From assembly GCA_029864565.1 (NCBI GenBank), contig JAOTTD010000014.1, positions 1-46,471 of the forward strand: DNA of 46,471 nt, read 5' to 3'. The stretch comes from Thermoplasmata archaeon. GTDB lineage: Archaea; Thermoplasmatota; Thermoplasmata; UBA10834. The notes under the pieces were generated by a model that ran no database searches, was not told the origin of the DNA, and saw only the letters and a program-made list of their open reading frames with translations. Both the position numbers and the translations under genes were made by a program. Below, in pieces: positions 32,669-40,882 of the stretch (its first letter is position 1; each line of letters begins with the position of its first letter).

Positions 32669-33364
32669 CTATGCCTTCGGATCATTGCGATGAAACGCGC
32701 ACAATCCGGAAATGAAGCACTCATTACATCGTGGATTCCTGGGCCTGCATGTCCGCCTGCCATGTTCAATCAGGTTGAGGTGCATGCTGTAGTACTCCTT
32801 CGGAGGGATCAGGCGGCCGAGCTCGCTCTGGGCACTCTCCCTGGAGGCTCTTCCTCCAATCAGGCCTAGGCGTTTGGAAACCCTGAATATGTGAGTGTCC
32901 ACAGGAAATGCGGGCATTCCAAACGAGAATAGGAGGACGATAGCGGCTGTCTTTGGACCCACGCCATCAATGGATGCGAGCCAGGTCTCAGCCTCCTTTG
33001 GAGTCATGTCAGCGAGAAAGTCCAAAGTGATCTCCCCGCGCTCAGCTTTCAGCAATCTCAATGCTCCGATGATTCTCTTCGCCTTGATTTCAGCGAGGCC
33101 GCCAGAGCGTATTATCTCCGCTAAGGTTTCAGGAGGTTCATCGAGCATCTCCTCCCAGTCAGGGTATCTGCGCTTGAGAGCAGAGAACGCTCTGCCCGAG
33201 TTAATGTCAGTTGTGTTCTGCGACAATATTGTCTCCACAAGCGTGTCCACTGGGTCTTCATTTCTGGCCCTCTTCTTGCGTCCGTAGACGGATGTCAACA
33301 GAGACTCGACCTCTTCCGCCTTCCTCTCATTGCTCCCGAGTGGCCTACCTTTCACCAAGGTCAT
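32669..33364 (-). CDS. nth: endonuclease III (bifunctional DNA glycosylase/AP lyase)
   Basis: 231 residues from the ATG at 33364; the frame extends to 33433 but that part is not conserved in the family. It excises oxidised pyrimidines. The helix-hairpin-helix SIDGVGPKTAAIV supplies Lys138, the Schiff-base residue, and Asp156 lies in FPVDTHIFRV. The C-terminal cysteines (CRPRNPRCNECFISGLC) follow the x6, x2, x5 spacing of the 4Fe-4S cluster. A second member of the superfamily is at 44785-45447. It is 130 bases from the divergent aspartate dehydrogenase gene. Confidence 0.93.
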   Translation of the reverse strand: MTLVKGRPLGSNERKAEEVESLLTSVYGRKKRARNEDPVDTLVETILSQNTTDINSGRAFSALKRRYPDWEEMLDEPPETLAEIIRSGGLAEIKAKRIIGALRLLKAERGEITLDFLADMTPKEAETWLASIDGVGPKTAAIVLLFSFGMPAFPVDTHIFRVSKRLGLIGGRASRESAQSELGRLIPPKEYYSMHLNLIEHGRRTCRPRNPRCNECFISGLCAFHRNDPKA

Positions 33365-33463
33365 TCCAGCGAAAAGAACATGTGCGCCCCCACACAAAAA
33401 GCATGCGGACAGTGGGTAAGAATGATGGCTCATATCACAGGCAACGACAAATACGAAAGCAAG

Positions 33464-33474
33464 GGTTTATATTG
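33464..33474 (+). promoter_or_regulatory. TATA box of nadX
   Basis: GGTTTATATTG is 27 bases before the GTG at 33495. Confidence 0.6.
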
Positions 33475-33494
33475 CGCCTTACAATCAATTCACC

Positions 33495-34301
33495 GTGAAA
33501 ATCTGCGTCATTGGGTGCGGTGCGATTGGTGCGGCAATCGCGAGGGAGATGGAACACCTCTCGAATATTGACACTGTATACCTCACCGACCGGTCTCAAG
33601 AGTGTGCAACAAGATTGCAGCAAAAGCTGGCAAAGGTTAGCTACGTTCCCGATATCGTGCCGATATTGAACGACATAGGGCTCGTTGTGGAGGCCGCCAG
33701 CCAAGACGCGGCGCGCTACTATGTGCCGTTAGCCCTATCCGCCGGAGTCGATGTGCTCATCATGAGCGTGGGCGTCTTGCATGACGAGGAATTCCAGGCG
33801 GATACTCATAGGCTCGCTAAGCGCAAGGGCGCGAAAGTGCATGTACCCAGTGGAGCAGTGGGCGGAATCGACGCACTATCCGCAGCAAGGCTGGACGAAA
33901 TGGACGAAGTTCTGCTCACCACGACCAAGCCTCCATCGGCCTTCGGCAAGAATCAGTACTTGGCCTCGAAAGGAGTCGTCCCGTCTGAGATTCGTGTGAG
34001 GACGGAGCTGTTCGAAGGATCGGCGCGTGAGGCGGTGAAACACTTCCCACAGAACATCAATGTAGCCGCGACAATTGCACTCGCTGGAATAGGCTTCGAT
34101 AAAACCAAGATACGAATAGTCTGCGACCCCCAGGTCAAAACAAACGAGCATCACCTTCAGGCAAGAGGCAGGTTCGGTGAGCTTGACGTTGTAACTAGAA
34201 ACGTGCCTTCCCCGAGGAACCCGAAAACGAGCTACCTCGCGGCGATGTCAGCGATCTCTGCAATAAAGAAGATTACGGGATCCTTTTGGATAGGCGCTTG
34301 A
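33495..34301 (+). CDS. nadX: L-aspartate dehydrogenase
   Basis: 268 residues, leaderless GTG. It oxidises aspartate to iminoaspartate for NAD synthesis. The Rossmann motif GCGAIGAAIA (8-17) is followed by VVEAASQDAA, MSVGVLHDEEF and a Gly-Ala-containing PSGAVGGIDALSAA substrate loop; the C-terminal INVAATIALAGIGFDKTKI is typical. NadA and NadC are not present nearby. The enzyme is the alternative to L-aspartate oxidase in many anaerobes and archaea. Confidence 0.93.
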   Translation: MKICVIGCGAIGAAIAREMEHLSNIDTVYLTDRSQECATRLQQKLAKVSYVPDIVPILNDIGLVVEAASQDAARYYVPLALSAGVDVLIMSVGVLHDEEFQADTHRLAKRKGAKVHVPSGAVGGIDALSAARLDEMDEVLLTTTKPPSAFGKNQYLASKGVVPSEIRVRTELFEGSAREAVKHFPQNINVAATIALAGIGFDKTKIRIVCDPQVKTNEHHLQARGRFGELDVVTRNVPSPRNPKTSYLAAMSAISAIKKITGSFWIGA

Positions 34302-34350
34302 CACGCATCATTTCTTTATACGGTCAGTGTCATTTCGAGCGCGTGATTTC

Positions 34351-35439
34351 TTGGTAACCAGGGAGAAAACGATATTTTCGAGCATGAGGAAGGAGGTCGA
34401 CGCGGTAGTCCTCATGAATGCCGTTGAGCCAAGCATGGACTCATGCTTCTTCTACGCAACTGGGCTTGTAACTGGGCTCTTCGAGGGCTGCGTAGCCATA
34501 CTAGAGCCGAGGAGGACGGAGGTGCTCACTTCGGAACTGGAAGCTCTCAGTGCCTCTGAGGCAGGGGTCAAGACAACCGTGTTCGAGAACGGCCAAGAAT
34601 CCATGAGGCTGATGGCCAAGAAGCTCTCACGATTCTCCAAGATTGGGATAAACGCCAGAGAACTCACAGTAGCCAATCACAGGAAGATTAGGAAGGCTTC
34701 GAAGGGAGCAAAACTCATTGACGTCTCACAGGATCTGTACAGAGCTCGAATGATCAAACAACCAGACGAGCTTGCTAGAATTAGGAAGGCTTGCGCCATC
34801 GCCTCGAAAACATGTGTCGCGATACCTGAGATGGTCAATGAGGGCATGACGGAAACGGAAGTGGCTGCAGAGTTGAATTACCGGATGATGAGGTTGGGGG
34901 CCAACGCAACCGCATTTGACTCGAATGTTGCATTCGGAGCCAAGAGCGCGGAGCCCCATTACTTTCCTTCACCGACGAGGCGACTGAAGAAGGGGCAATT
35001 TGCCCTATTCGACTTTGGAGCATCGTACAAACGATATGTCTCAGACATCACGAGGACTTTCATATGCCATTCGTCCACGAAACGCCAGCGGGAGATGCAC
35101 GAGACAGTCCTAAGAGCCCAGGAAGCCGCAATCGACTCAATCGTTGACGGCGTGAGCGGAGCGACTGTAGATGACGCCGCAAGGAAGGTGATTGACTCCA
35201 GTGAGTTCAGAGGGCTGTTCATTCACAGCACCGGCCACGGTATTGGCATATCTGTCCACGATCCTGGGTCGATATCGTCTGCGAACGATATGACTCTCTT
35301 GGAAGGGATGGTTCTAACGGTCGAACCTGGGGTATACATCAAGGGCTACGGCGGAGTCCGGATAGAAGACGATGTACTCGTAACTAAGAGTGGCTGCCGT
35401 GTCTTGACATCATGTCCAAAAGAGCTACGCAGCATCTAG
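34351..35439 (+). CDS. M24-family metallopeptidase (Xaa-Pro peptidase-like)
   Basis: About 362 residues. A TATA box at 34315-34321 is only 9 bases from the first in-frame GTG (34327), so the TTG at 34351 (VTREKTIF) is the better start; an ATG at 34384 is also possible. The N-terminal creatinase-like domain precedes the pita-bread fold. Metal ligands are visible in FDFGASYKRYVSDITRTF (two Asp), HSTGHGIGISVHD, and the two Glu in VEPGVYIKGYGGVRIED. It likely removes residues before proline. It ends as the overlapping convergent membrane-protein gene ends. Confidence 0.85.
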   Translation: MVTREKTIFSSMRKEVDAVVLMNAVEPSMDSCFFYATGLVTGLFEGCVAILEPRRTEVLTSELEALSASEAGVKTTVFENGQESMRLMAKKLSRFSKIGINARELTVANHRKIRKASKGAKLIDVSQDLYRARMIKQPDELARIRKACAIASKTCVAIPEMVNEGMTETEVAAELNYRMMRLGANATAFDSNVAFGAKSAEPHYFPSPTRRLKKGQFALFDFGASYKRYVSDITRTFICHSSTKRQREMHETVLRAQEAAIDSIVDGVSGATVDDAARKVIDSSEFRGLFIHSTGHGIGISVHDPGSISSANDMTLLEGMVLTVEPGVYIKGYGGVRIEDDVLVTKSGCRVLTSCPKELRSI

Positions 35440-35864
35440 ACAACCGAAGGCAGTCCAAGTTCGAAGAAGTGGTCGGAGAGAGCTTGAATCACGAATATCA
35501 GAGACACACCGATCAGCGATATGAAGATAGATGCGAGCCAATCATCTGGAACCGCCAGTTCCTCAACCATCACGAACCGCACAACCGCTATCAGGAATAC
35601 GAACGAAATTAACAGCATCAGCCCTGAGAGGTCGTGGTCCCTTCCCAAATCACTCACTAGAGGCACCACGAAAACGAAAACCAATGATACTACAAGGATT
35701 CGCAAGAAATATGGAGGGGTCATCGACCAATCTTGGGCAACAAGAGCCGCGCTCATGTAGAACACCACAATCACTATGAGAATCGTGACGCACAGAAGAA
35801 GGATATCGGTAGCATCCATTGTAACACCATAGCCTATCATTGTCTTATTCTTATCCTCAGGCAC
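35436..35864 (-). CDS. four-helix membrane protein, unknown function
   Basis: 142 residues. The GTG at 35864 overlaps the stop of the upstream gene by 8 bases, suggesting coupling; an ATG at 35819 (MDATDILL) would begin closer to the first helix. Four hydrophobic segments lie at about 18-40, 53-75, 80-102 and 112-134, separated by short loops, one with SDLGRDHDLSG. No family is recognised. Its stop overlaps the end of the convergent M24 gene by 4 bases. Confidence 0.7.
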   Translation of the reverse strand: MPEDKNKTMIGYGVTMDATDILLLCVTILIVIVVFYMSAALVAQDWSMTPPYFLRILVVSLVFVFVVPLVSDLGRDHDLSGLMLLISFVFLIAVVRFVMVEELAVPDDWLASIFISLIGVSLIFVIQALSDHFFELGLPSVV

Positions 35865-36459
35865 GCTTCTTCCGAGGCATCGCGAGTATCTCCCTTATCT
35901 CAAATTTGAAGAAATCGTTTGCGTGTGCAGGTCTGACAACACAAGCGGTATCAGCCCCCTCCCCGGTGCCTCCAATCACAATTATCTCCTCGTCCCCGCA
36001 CTTAAGCGCACCACTGTCAGCGGCCATCACAGAGACCTCGACGCAGACTTTCATTCCATGTCCGAAAAGAGTACGAAGGGTTTGCGAAACCACTTCAACT
36101 CTGGATATTCCGCCAAATTTCTTGGTAAATGATCTCTCAACTCCAGATAGAACATGCGATGCCCTGACCAACTTGGCGCTGGAGCGTTCGATCTTCGTCT
36201 CGATGCTGCGGTCCATGTCCAACGCGCCCTCGCCCGAGAAACCCGCGTGCGATGTCACTACGATCAGGTTTGAACATGAGTTCGACCATCGGTCTATCGC
36301 CTTCAATGCAGTTTCCCCTGAGTTGCTGGCAACGACAATCGTCTTTATCCCCGTCCTCTTCAGACATAGCGACACCACATCCATCAGCTTCTCGGTATTC
36401 TTCTTCCCAGGTCTATCGAAGTAGGTAATCTCTGCAACGGACATGCCATTCTCCGGCAT
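35857..36459 (-). CDS. pyruvate-kinase C-terminal-domain-like protein
   Basis: 200 residues. The sequence fits the alpha/beta domain found at the C terminus of pyruvate kinase but stands alone: TIVVASNSGETALKAIDRW, LIVVTSHAGFSGEGALDM and the glycine loop VIGGTGEGADTACVV. Stand-alone forms are found in archaea without a known reaction; they could bind a phosphorylated or nucleotide ligand. The start at 36459 is chosen with a TATA-like stretch at 36474-36486; an ATG at 36444 is also possible. It is coupled to the membrane protein downstream. Confidence 0.75.
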   Translation of the reverse strand: MPENGMSVAEITYFDRPGKKNTEKLMDVVSLCLKRTGIKTIVVASNSGETALKAIDRWSNSCSNLIVVTSHAGFSGEGALDMDRSIETKIERSSAKLVRASHVLSGVERSFTKKFGGISRVEVVSQTLRTLFGHGMKVCVEVSVMAADSGALKCGDEEIIVIGGTGEGADTACVVRPAHANDFFKFEIREILAMPRKKRA

Positions 36460-36512
36460 AAAAAAGCCATATGTTGAATAAAAATCTTGCGACTGGGATG
36501 TGCCCGAAGTGG

Positions 36513-36527
36513 AAAACGCTTATCTAC
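36513..36527 (+). promoter_or_regulatory. TATA box of the histone-deacetylase-like gene
   Basis: AAAACGCTTATCTAC lies about 30 bases before the GTG at 36549. Confidence 0.5.
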
Positions 36528-36548
36528 GCCCAGCCAGTTCAAGTAGAT

Positions 36549-37556
36549 GTGACGATATTCTTCAACGAACGATTCTACGATCACATACAAACACCGTTCC
36601 ATCCGGAGTCTCCGGAACGTTTGAGAGGAATAGTCAAAATGCTCAGACATCATAATCTATGGAGGAACGTAGTCGCATCAGAGATCGGTGACCCCAGCCA
36701 CTTGAGATTGGTCCACGAAGAGAACTACATAGAACTCATAAAGAATTGCGACGAAGGCGGCCTCACAATGGAGACTGCCATTCATCCAGATACCTTCGAA
36801 ATTGCCGCCCTCTCCGCTGAGTGTGGCATCGACGCCGCAATTCACTCGAGAGATAAGGGCGTTGCGACCTTTGCGCTGACCAGGCCGCCGGGCCATCATG
36901 CTGGGCCAGACTATGGCATGGGATTCTGCTACTTCAACAACATTGCGATTGCCGCAGAGCATCTCCTGAATGAGGGAGATGAGAAGATTGCGATAGTGGA
37001 CTTGGACGTCCATCACGGAAATGGCACCGAACACGCATTCAAGGACCGCGCTGAAGTCCTTTATGTTTCGACCCACCAATCCGGCATATTCCCCGGGACT
37101 GGGAGCGTGGATTTTCTCGGAACAGGCAACGGCGAAGGGTTCACAATAAACCTGCCATTCGCATCTGGATGCGGTGATTCCACTTATGACGTCGCGTATT
37201 CTGAGGTCGTCATTCCCATTCTAAGACAATTCAAACCTGAGGCCATACTCATATCCTTCGGCGTTGATGGACACTACAGAGATCCGCTGGCATCGCTCAG
37301 CCTTTCATCGGATGCACACCTGAGAGTTGCCAAAGAACTGCTGAAGTTCTCCATGCAATGCGGGAAACGCCTGACATTCTTCCTGGAAGGCGGCTACGAT
37401 GTGCCCGCTCTCTCCGAGGTGGTTGCGGCCATCGTAGGTGCAATCAATGGAGTCGATGTTCCCCTGGAGTACACTGACATCATAGACAACAGCTGTCTCG
37501 GCAGAGGTGCGATTGACAGGTGCACCAGGAACGCGTCCGAATACTGGGATCTATAG
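36549..37556 (+). CDS. histone-deacetylase-family protein (AcuC/HdaH-like)
   Basis: 335 residues from a leaderless GTG at 36549. Zinc-dependent arginase-fold deacetylases share TRPPGHHAGPDYGMGFCY, VDLDVHHGNGT, the metal Asp in FGVDGHYRDPLASL, and the EGGYD tyrosine; all are present. Its substrate may be acetylated lysine on chromatin or metabolic enzymes, acetyl-polyamine or another acetylated metabolite. No histone or acetyltransferase gene is in the window. Its stop codon lies in a 14-base palindrome shared with the convergent CBS gene. Confidence 0.9.
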   Translation: MTIFFNERFYDHIQTPFHPESPERLRGIVKMLRHHNLWRNVVASEIGDPSHLRLVHEENYIELIKNCDEGGLTMETAIHPDTFEIAALSAECGIDAAIHSRDKGVATFALTRPPGHHAGPDYGMGFCYFNNIAIAAEHLLNEGDEKIAIVDLDVHHGNGTEHAFKDRAEVLYVSTHQSGIFPGTGSVDFLGTGNGEGFTINLPFASGCGDSTYDVAYSEVVIPILRQFKPEAILISFGVDGHYRDPLASLSLSSDAHLRVAKELLKFSMQCGKRLTFFLEGGYDVPALSEVVAAIVGAINGVDVPLEYTDIIDNSCLGRGAIDRCTRNASEYWDL

Positions 37557-37560
37557 ATCC
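37547..37560. repeat. 14-base palindrome at the convergent gene ends
   Basis: GGATCTATAGATCC is a perfect palindrome that contains the stop codon of the deacetylase-like gene (TAG at 37554-37556) and of the CBS gene (CTA at 37551-37553 on the plus strand). It may simply reflect back-to-back stop codons; it is too short and loopless for a stable hairpin. Confidence 0.4.
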
Positions 37561-38708
37561 GGCTTCCTCTTCCTGGCAGCACGCTGTTTTTCGTGGTCCT
37601 TCCTTATGTTCTTCTCCATCATGTCGAGTACGGAATCCAAGGACCTGTAAAGATGCCAGTCGATTCCCTTGGAGTAGTACATGCCTTTGTCGGTCGTCAA
37701 CCTGGCGCCCAGACTGTACTTGTTCTTCAGACCGTCCTGGTGGTATGCTGTCACATGCACTGAGAATACCTTCGGAGATTGGATCTTATCGATACGCTTC
37801 ATCGACTTGCCAATCAGCTCGTACATCGTTTCGTACACTTCAGGGTCTTCCACGTCGAGTCCTGTTATCTGCACATAGACTCCCTCCTGTGGCCTGAGAC
37901 TGATAACATGCTCCATTATATCCGTCTGTGAAACCACGCCGACGAGCTTGCCACCGTCCGCAACGAAGACGGTCGATAGGTTCTTGGACAGCATAATCGA
38001 TATTGCCTTGTTCAAAGGATCATTCGGAGCCACGTTCACAGGGCTCTTGTTCATGACGCTCCCTACTCTGACATCAGCGGGCTCTCTGTCCCCTCTGACT
38101 TCATTTGGAGGCTTCGACGCTCGTGGAGACCAGATAACGTCCATGATCTCTGTCATCCCAATCGCTCCGATGAGCTTCGCGTCCTCCTCGATAACGGGGA
38201 GAGTCTTCTCGTTTAGCCCCTTCATCAAGATCTGAGCTTTCCTGACTGGCTCTTCCTTGGTTACCGAAACCGGAGCCTTGCTCATTAGGGAGTCGACTTT
38301 CTTTCCCTTGAGCTCGTCCATGCCAGAGAGAACACGGATGATGTCGGTCCTCGATACGAAGCCAACGAGCTTATTGTTCCTGACGACTGGAGCGCCTCTG
38401 ACGCCAGTCGACATCAGCTCCTCTGCGGCGTTGATTATCGTCATATCCTCCTCGAGCCTTGGGCATGGAACCATTATGTGCTCCACTTTGGCCGAGAGCG
38501 GGAGATTTCTCCTAGACAACAGCGAGTAGTAGCTTACAAGACCGAGCGGCTTGTCGTTATCAAGAACTGGTATCTCCCTTACGCGCCCCTTCTTCATCTT
38601 TGAGATGACATCGGAGACTGTCTCTCCCTTGCTGACGGTCATTCTTGGGGTGCCCATGACGTCCTTCACGAGCAGCCTACTTATCTCAGTGGCCTTCAAT
38701 TCAAACAC
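37551..38708 (-). CDS. four-CBS-domain protein with HPF/S30AE-like C-terminal domain
   Basis: 385 residues, GTG start. Four CBS units are seen at about 14-70, 76-130, 138-190 and 215-272, recognisable by DVMGTPRMTVSKGETV, HIMVPCPRLEEDMTI, SLMSKAPVSVTKEEPV and SVMNKSPVNVAPNDPL. CBS pairs usually bind AMP, ADP, ATP or SAM. The last about 105 residues do not match CBS; their pattern (VYVQITGLDVEDPEVYETM, FSVHVTAYHQDG, NKYSLGARL, HLYRSLDSVLDMMEKNI) follows the beta-alpha-beta-beta-beta-alpha order and the small basic C-terminal tail of ribosome hibernation factor HPF. It may be a nucleotide-sensing ribosome hibernation factor. A TATA-like site is at 38780-38791. Confidence 0.82.
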   Translation of the reverse strand: MFELKATEISRLLVKDVMGTPRMTVSKGETVSDVISKMKKGRVREIPVLDNDKPLGLVSYYSLLSRRNLPLSAKVEHIMVPCPRLEEDMTIINAAEELMSTGVRGAPVVRNNKLVGFVSRTDIIRVLSGMDELKGKKVDSLMSKAPVSVTKEEPVRKAQILMKGLNEKTLPVIEEDAKLIGAIGMTEIMDVIWSPRASKPPNEVRGDREPADVRVGSVMNKSPVNVAPNDPLNKAISIMLSKNLSTVFVADGGKLVGVVSQTDIMEHVISLRPQEGVYVQITGLDVEDPEVYETMYELIGKSMKRIDKIQSPKVFSVHVTAYHQDGLKNKYSLGARLTTDKGMYYSKGIDWHLYRSLDSVLDMMEKNIRKDHEKQRAARKRKPDL

Positions 38709-38825
38709 ATCCTGGCAGACAGTAGCTTGAGAAACAGACCTGCTTGTTCATGCTCGTAAGCACCAATCACGCTACTTCTTCTAAATACTTTGCTTACCTG
38801 GCGAACTCCGGCCGGCTTCGTCAAT

Positions 38826-38836
38826 GATTTATATGC
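38826..38836 (+). promoter_or_regulatory. TATA box of pgk
   Basis: GATTTATATGC is about 37 bases before the ATG at 38868. Confidence 0.55.
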
Positions 38837-38867
38837 TATTCTCAATCCGGTAGTTGTCGGCATTTTG

Positions 38868-40217
38868 ATGCCGCAATCCACTGAAACCGCTGAATTGGGG
38901 GCTGGGATGACGAATAGCAGACCGGAGAGTGCTAATGACCGTAGTGATTCAGGCGACAACGATGGAGACTCTTCGTCGTCCAGATCGTCACTCGGATTTC
39001 TTACATTGGACGACTTCGACATCAGGGGACGAAGAGTGCTACTCAGAGTGGACATTAATTCGCCGATTGACGAAGACACCCTCCGAATCGAAGACGGCTC
39101 CAAGATAGCTTCTGCGGTGCCTACCGTCCGAGAGATTATTGACAGGGGGGGACGCCTGTCGATTCTAGCTCACCAGGGAAGGCCAGGGGACTTCGATTTC
39201 ATCACGCTCAATGAACACGCGGATTATCTCAGCGAATATACGGGCAGGAAGATTCGGTACGTGAACGATATCTTCGGCGACCGCGCAATCACTTCGATAG
39301 ATGCGCTCGGAGACGGAGAGTGCATCCTCATGCAGAACGTCCGAAACTACTCCGGAGAGCAGCTCAAGAAGTCTCCCGACGAGCACGCTTTGTCAGAGAT
39401 GGTCTCCACCCTTGCACCTCATTTCGACCTGTTCGTCAACGATGCTTTTGCATCGTCCCACCGGTCGCACGCATCCTTGGTCGGATTCGCCGCCGCGCTC
39501 CCTTCGGCGGCCGGAAGGCTCATGGAGAAAGAAATGAGAGCAATGTCAGAGGTCGTTCAGAACCCAGTGAGGCCTTCGACCTTTATTTTCGGCGGTACCA
39601 AGTTCGTCGACGCACTACCTGTAGTGAGAAAGCTAGCAGAGTCCGATCATGTGGATAACATACTCATTGCAGGACTTGCGGGATTCGCGTGTCAAATGAT
39701 CTTAGGGAAGAAAGTCGGCTCTGGAACTGAGCAGATCGCCCAAAGAGACCTTTCTGTGAGCACGCGGGATGCGGCGAAGGATCTTGTAGGCAGGTACGGC
39801 AGGAAGATTATACTGCCGCTCGACGGTGCCGTGACTGCTAACGGGAACCGAAAGGAGTATACATTGGACAACATGCCAGATGACGCCGCGATAATGGATA
39901 TTGGGTCAAAGACCATCTCCACCTTCAGAGAGATCATACTGCGGTCCAAGACCATACTCCTCTCTGGCCCTCCAGGAGTATACGAACTCGAGGACTTCTC
40001 CAAGGGAACCCGAGAAGTCTACGAGGCAATCGCATCTGCCGACGCGTTCTCCGTGATAGGTGGAGGGCACTCCGGAGCAGCTGCCAACAAGCTGGGCATG
40101 ACCGACAAGTTCTCGTACATAAGTACTGGCGGAGGCGCACTAGAGCGCATGATTCTGGGCAAGTCCATGCCAGTTGTCGAGGCGCTTAGAGCCTCTGCGA
40201 AGAGAGTCTATCCATAA
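38868..40217 (+). CDS. pgk: phosphoglycerate kinase with Ser/Asp-rich N-terminal extension
   Basis: 449 residues from the ATG at 38868, versus about 390-415 for most PGKs. The catalytic part starts near residue 45: RVLLRVDINSPI, LAHQGRPGDFD, and the nucleotide-binding region SGPPGVYE, VIGGGHSGAAANKLG and ISTGGGALERMILGK. The added N terminus is low-complexity and acidic (SANDRSDSGDNDGDSSSSRS). It is likely disordered. An ATG at 38907 would keep about 30 residues of it. PGK interconverts 1,3-bisphosphoglycerate and 3-phosphoglycerate. Its end overlaps the convergent GfcR-like gene by 10 bases. Confidence 0.93.
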   Translation: MPQSTETAELGAGMTNSRPESANDRSDSGDNDGDSSSSRSSLGFLTLDDFDIRGRRVLLRVDINSPIDEDTLRIEDGSKIASAVPTVREIIDRGGRLSILAHQGRPGDFDFITLNEHADYLSEYTGRKIRYVNDIFGDRAITSIDALGDGECILMQNVRNYSGEQLKKSPDEHALSEMVSTLAPHFDLFVNDAFASSHRSHASLVGFAAALPSAAGRLMEKEMRAMSEVVQNPVRPSTFIFGGTKFVDALPVVRKLAESDHVDNILIAGLAGFACQMILGKKVGSGTEQIAQRDLSVSTRDAAKDLVGRYGRKIILPLDGAVTANGNRKEYTLDNMPDDAAIMDIGSKTISTFREIILRSKTILLSGPPGVYELEDFSKGTREVYEAIASADAFSVIGGGHSGAAANKLGMTDKFSYISTGGGALERMILGKSMPVVEALRASAKRVYP

Positions 40218-40846
40218 GGGAAGCTCTTCTTCCCTCCTCCGCCGAGGATCGTCCCGCCCAATGACCTCGCCCTGACGAGCCCTCTCAAGGGCACGCCGTC
40301 TATCTCGTTGAGACTGCTCTTGTTCACAAGGACGAGGGTCAGCACGGGGACGCCTCCGGCCTCCTTTATATCTGTTATGGCGCCCTTTATCGTCGCTCCG
40401 GTGCTCAGGACATCGTCAACGATTATGATCTTCTTTCCATTGCCCACGGAGGCGTAGTTGGAGCTGAAGGCCCCACCGCTCTGACTCTCCGCGTGGGGAC
40501 GGTACACTCCAAAATCGATCCCGAGTATCTCAGACAGCTTAGCGGAGAACGGGATCCCGTTTATCGATACACCAAGAACGACCTCTGCGTCTTGATCCTG
40601 CTTGCCCAGCTCCTCAAGGGCTATGTCAGCCATCAATTCCGCCATGAGACCTACTCTATATCCAGACACACCGACTGAACGCCATCCTATCTTGACATCT
40701 GATGGGGGAAGTCCTTCAGGACCGTACTCCACAAGATAATTTACAGTGTCAACAGAAAGATGCAGCTCATCCGCGACCTCGCGGACGCTCAACCCCTTCT
40801 TTCTCAAAATCTTGGCATTCGCAGCCAGTTCTTTCACATCTACCAT
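40208..40846 (-). CDS. GfcR-like transcriptional regulator (HTH plus PRTase domain)
   Basis: 212 residues. An N-terminal HTH (about 5-40, LRKKGLSVREVADELHLSVD) precedes a type I phosphoribosyltransferase domain with the PRPP loop IIIVDDVLSTGAT and the flexible loop SNYASVGNGKK. This is the PyrE-like GfcR architecture, in haloarchaea a regulator of sugar catabolism. It could bind a sugar-acid or nucleotide ligand rather than catalyse. It converges on pgk, a glycolytic gene. A TATA box (GGTTAATATC on the minus strand, 40879-40888) lies about 37 bases before the ATG. Confidence 0.88.
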   Translation of the reverse strand: MVDVKELAANAKILRKKGLSVREVADELHLSVDTVNYLVEYGPEGLPPSDVKIGWRSVGVSGYRVGLMAELMADIALEELGKQDQDAEVVLGVSINGIPFSAKLSEILGIDFGVYRPHAESQSGGAFSSNYASVGNGKKIIIVDDVLSTGATIKGAITDIKEAGGVPVLTLVLVNKSSLNEIDGVPLRGLVRARSLGGTILGGGGKKSFPYG

Positions 40847-40882
40847 CTCTTCACCAGCCTCGAAGAGTACAATGTTACGATA

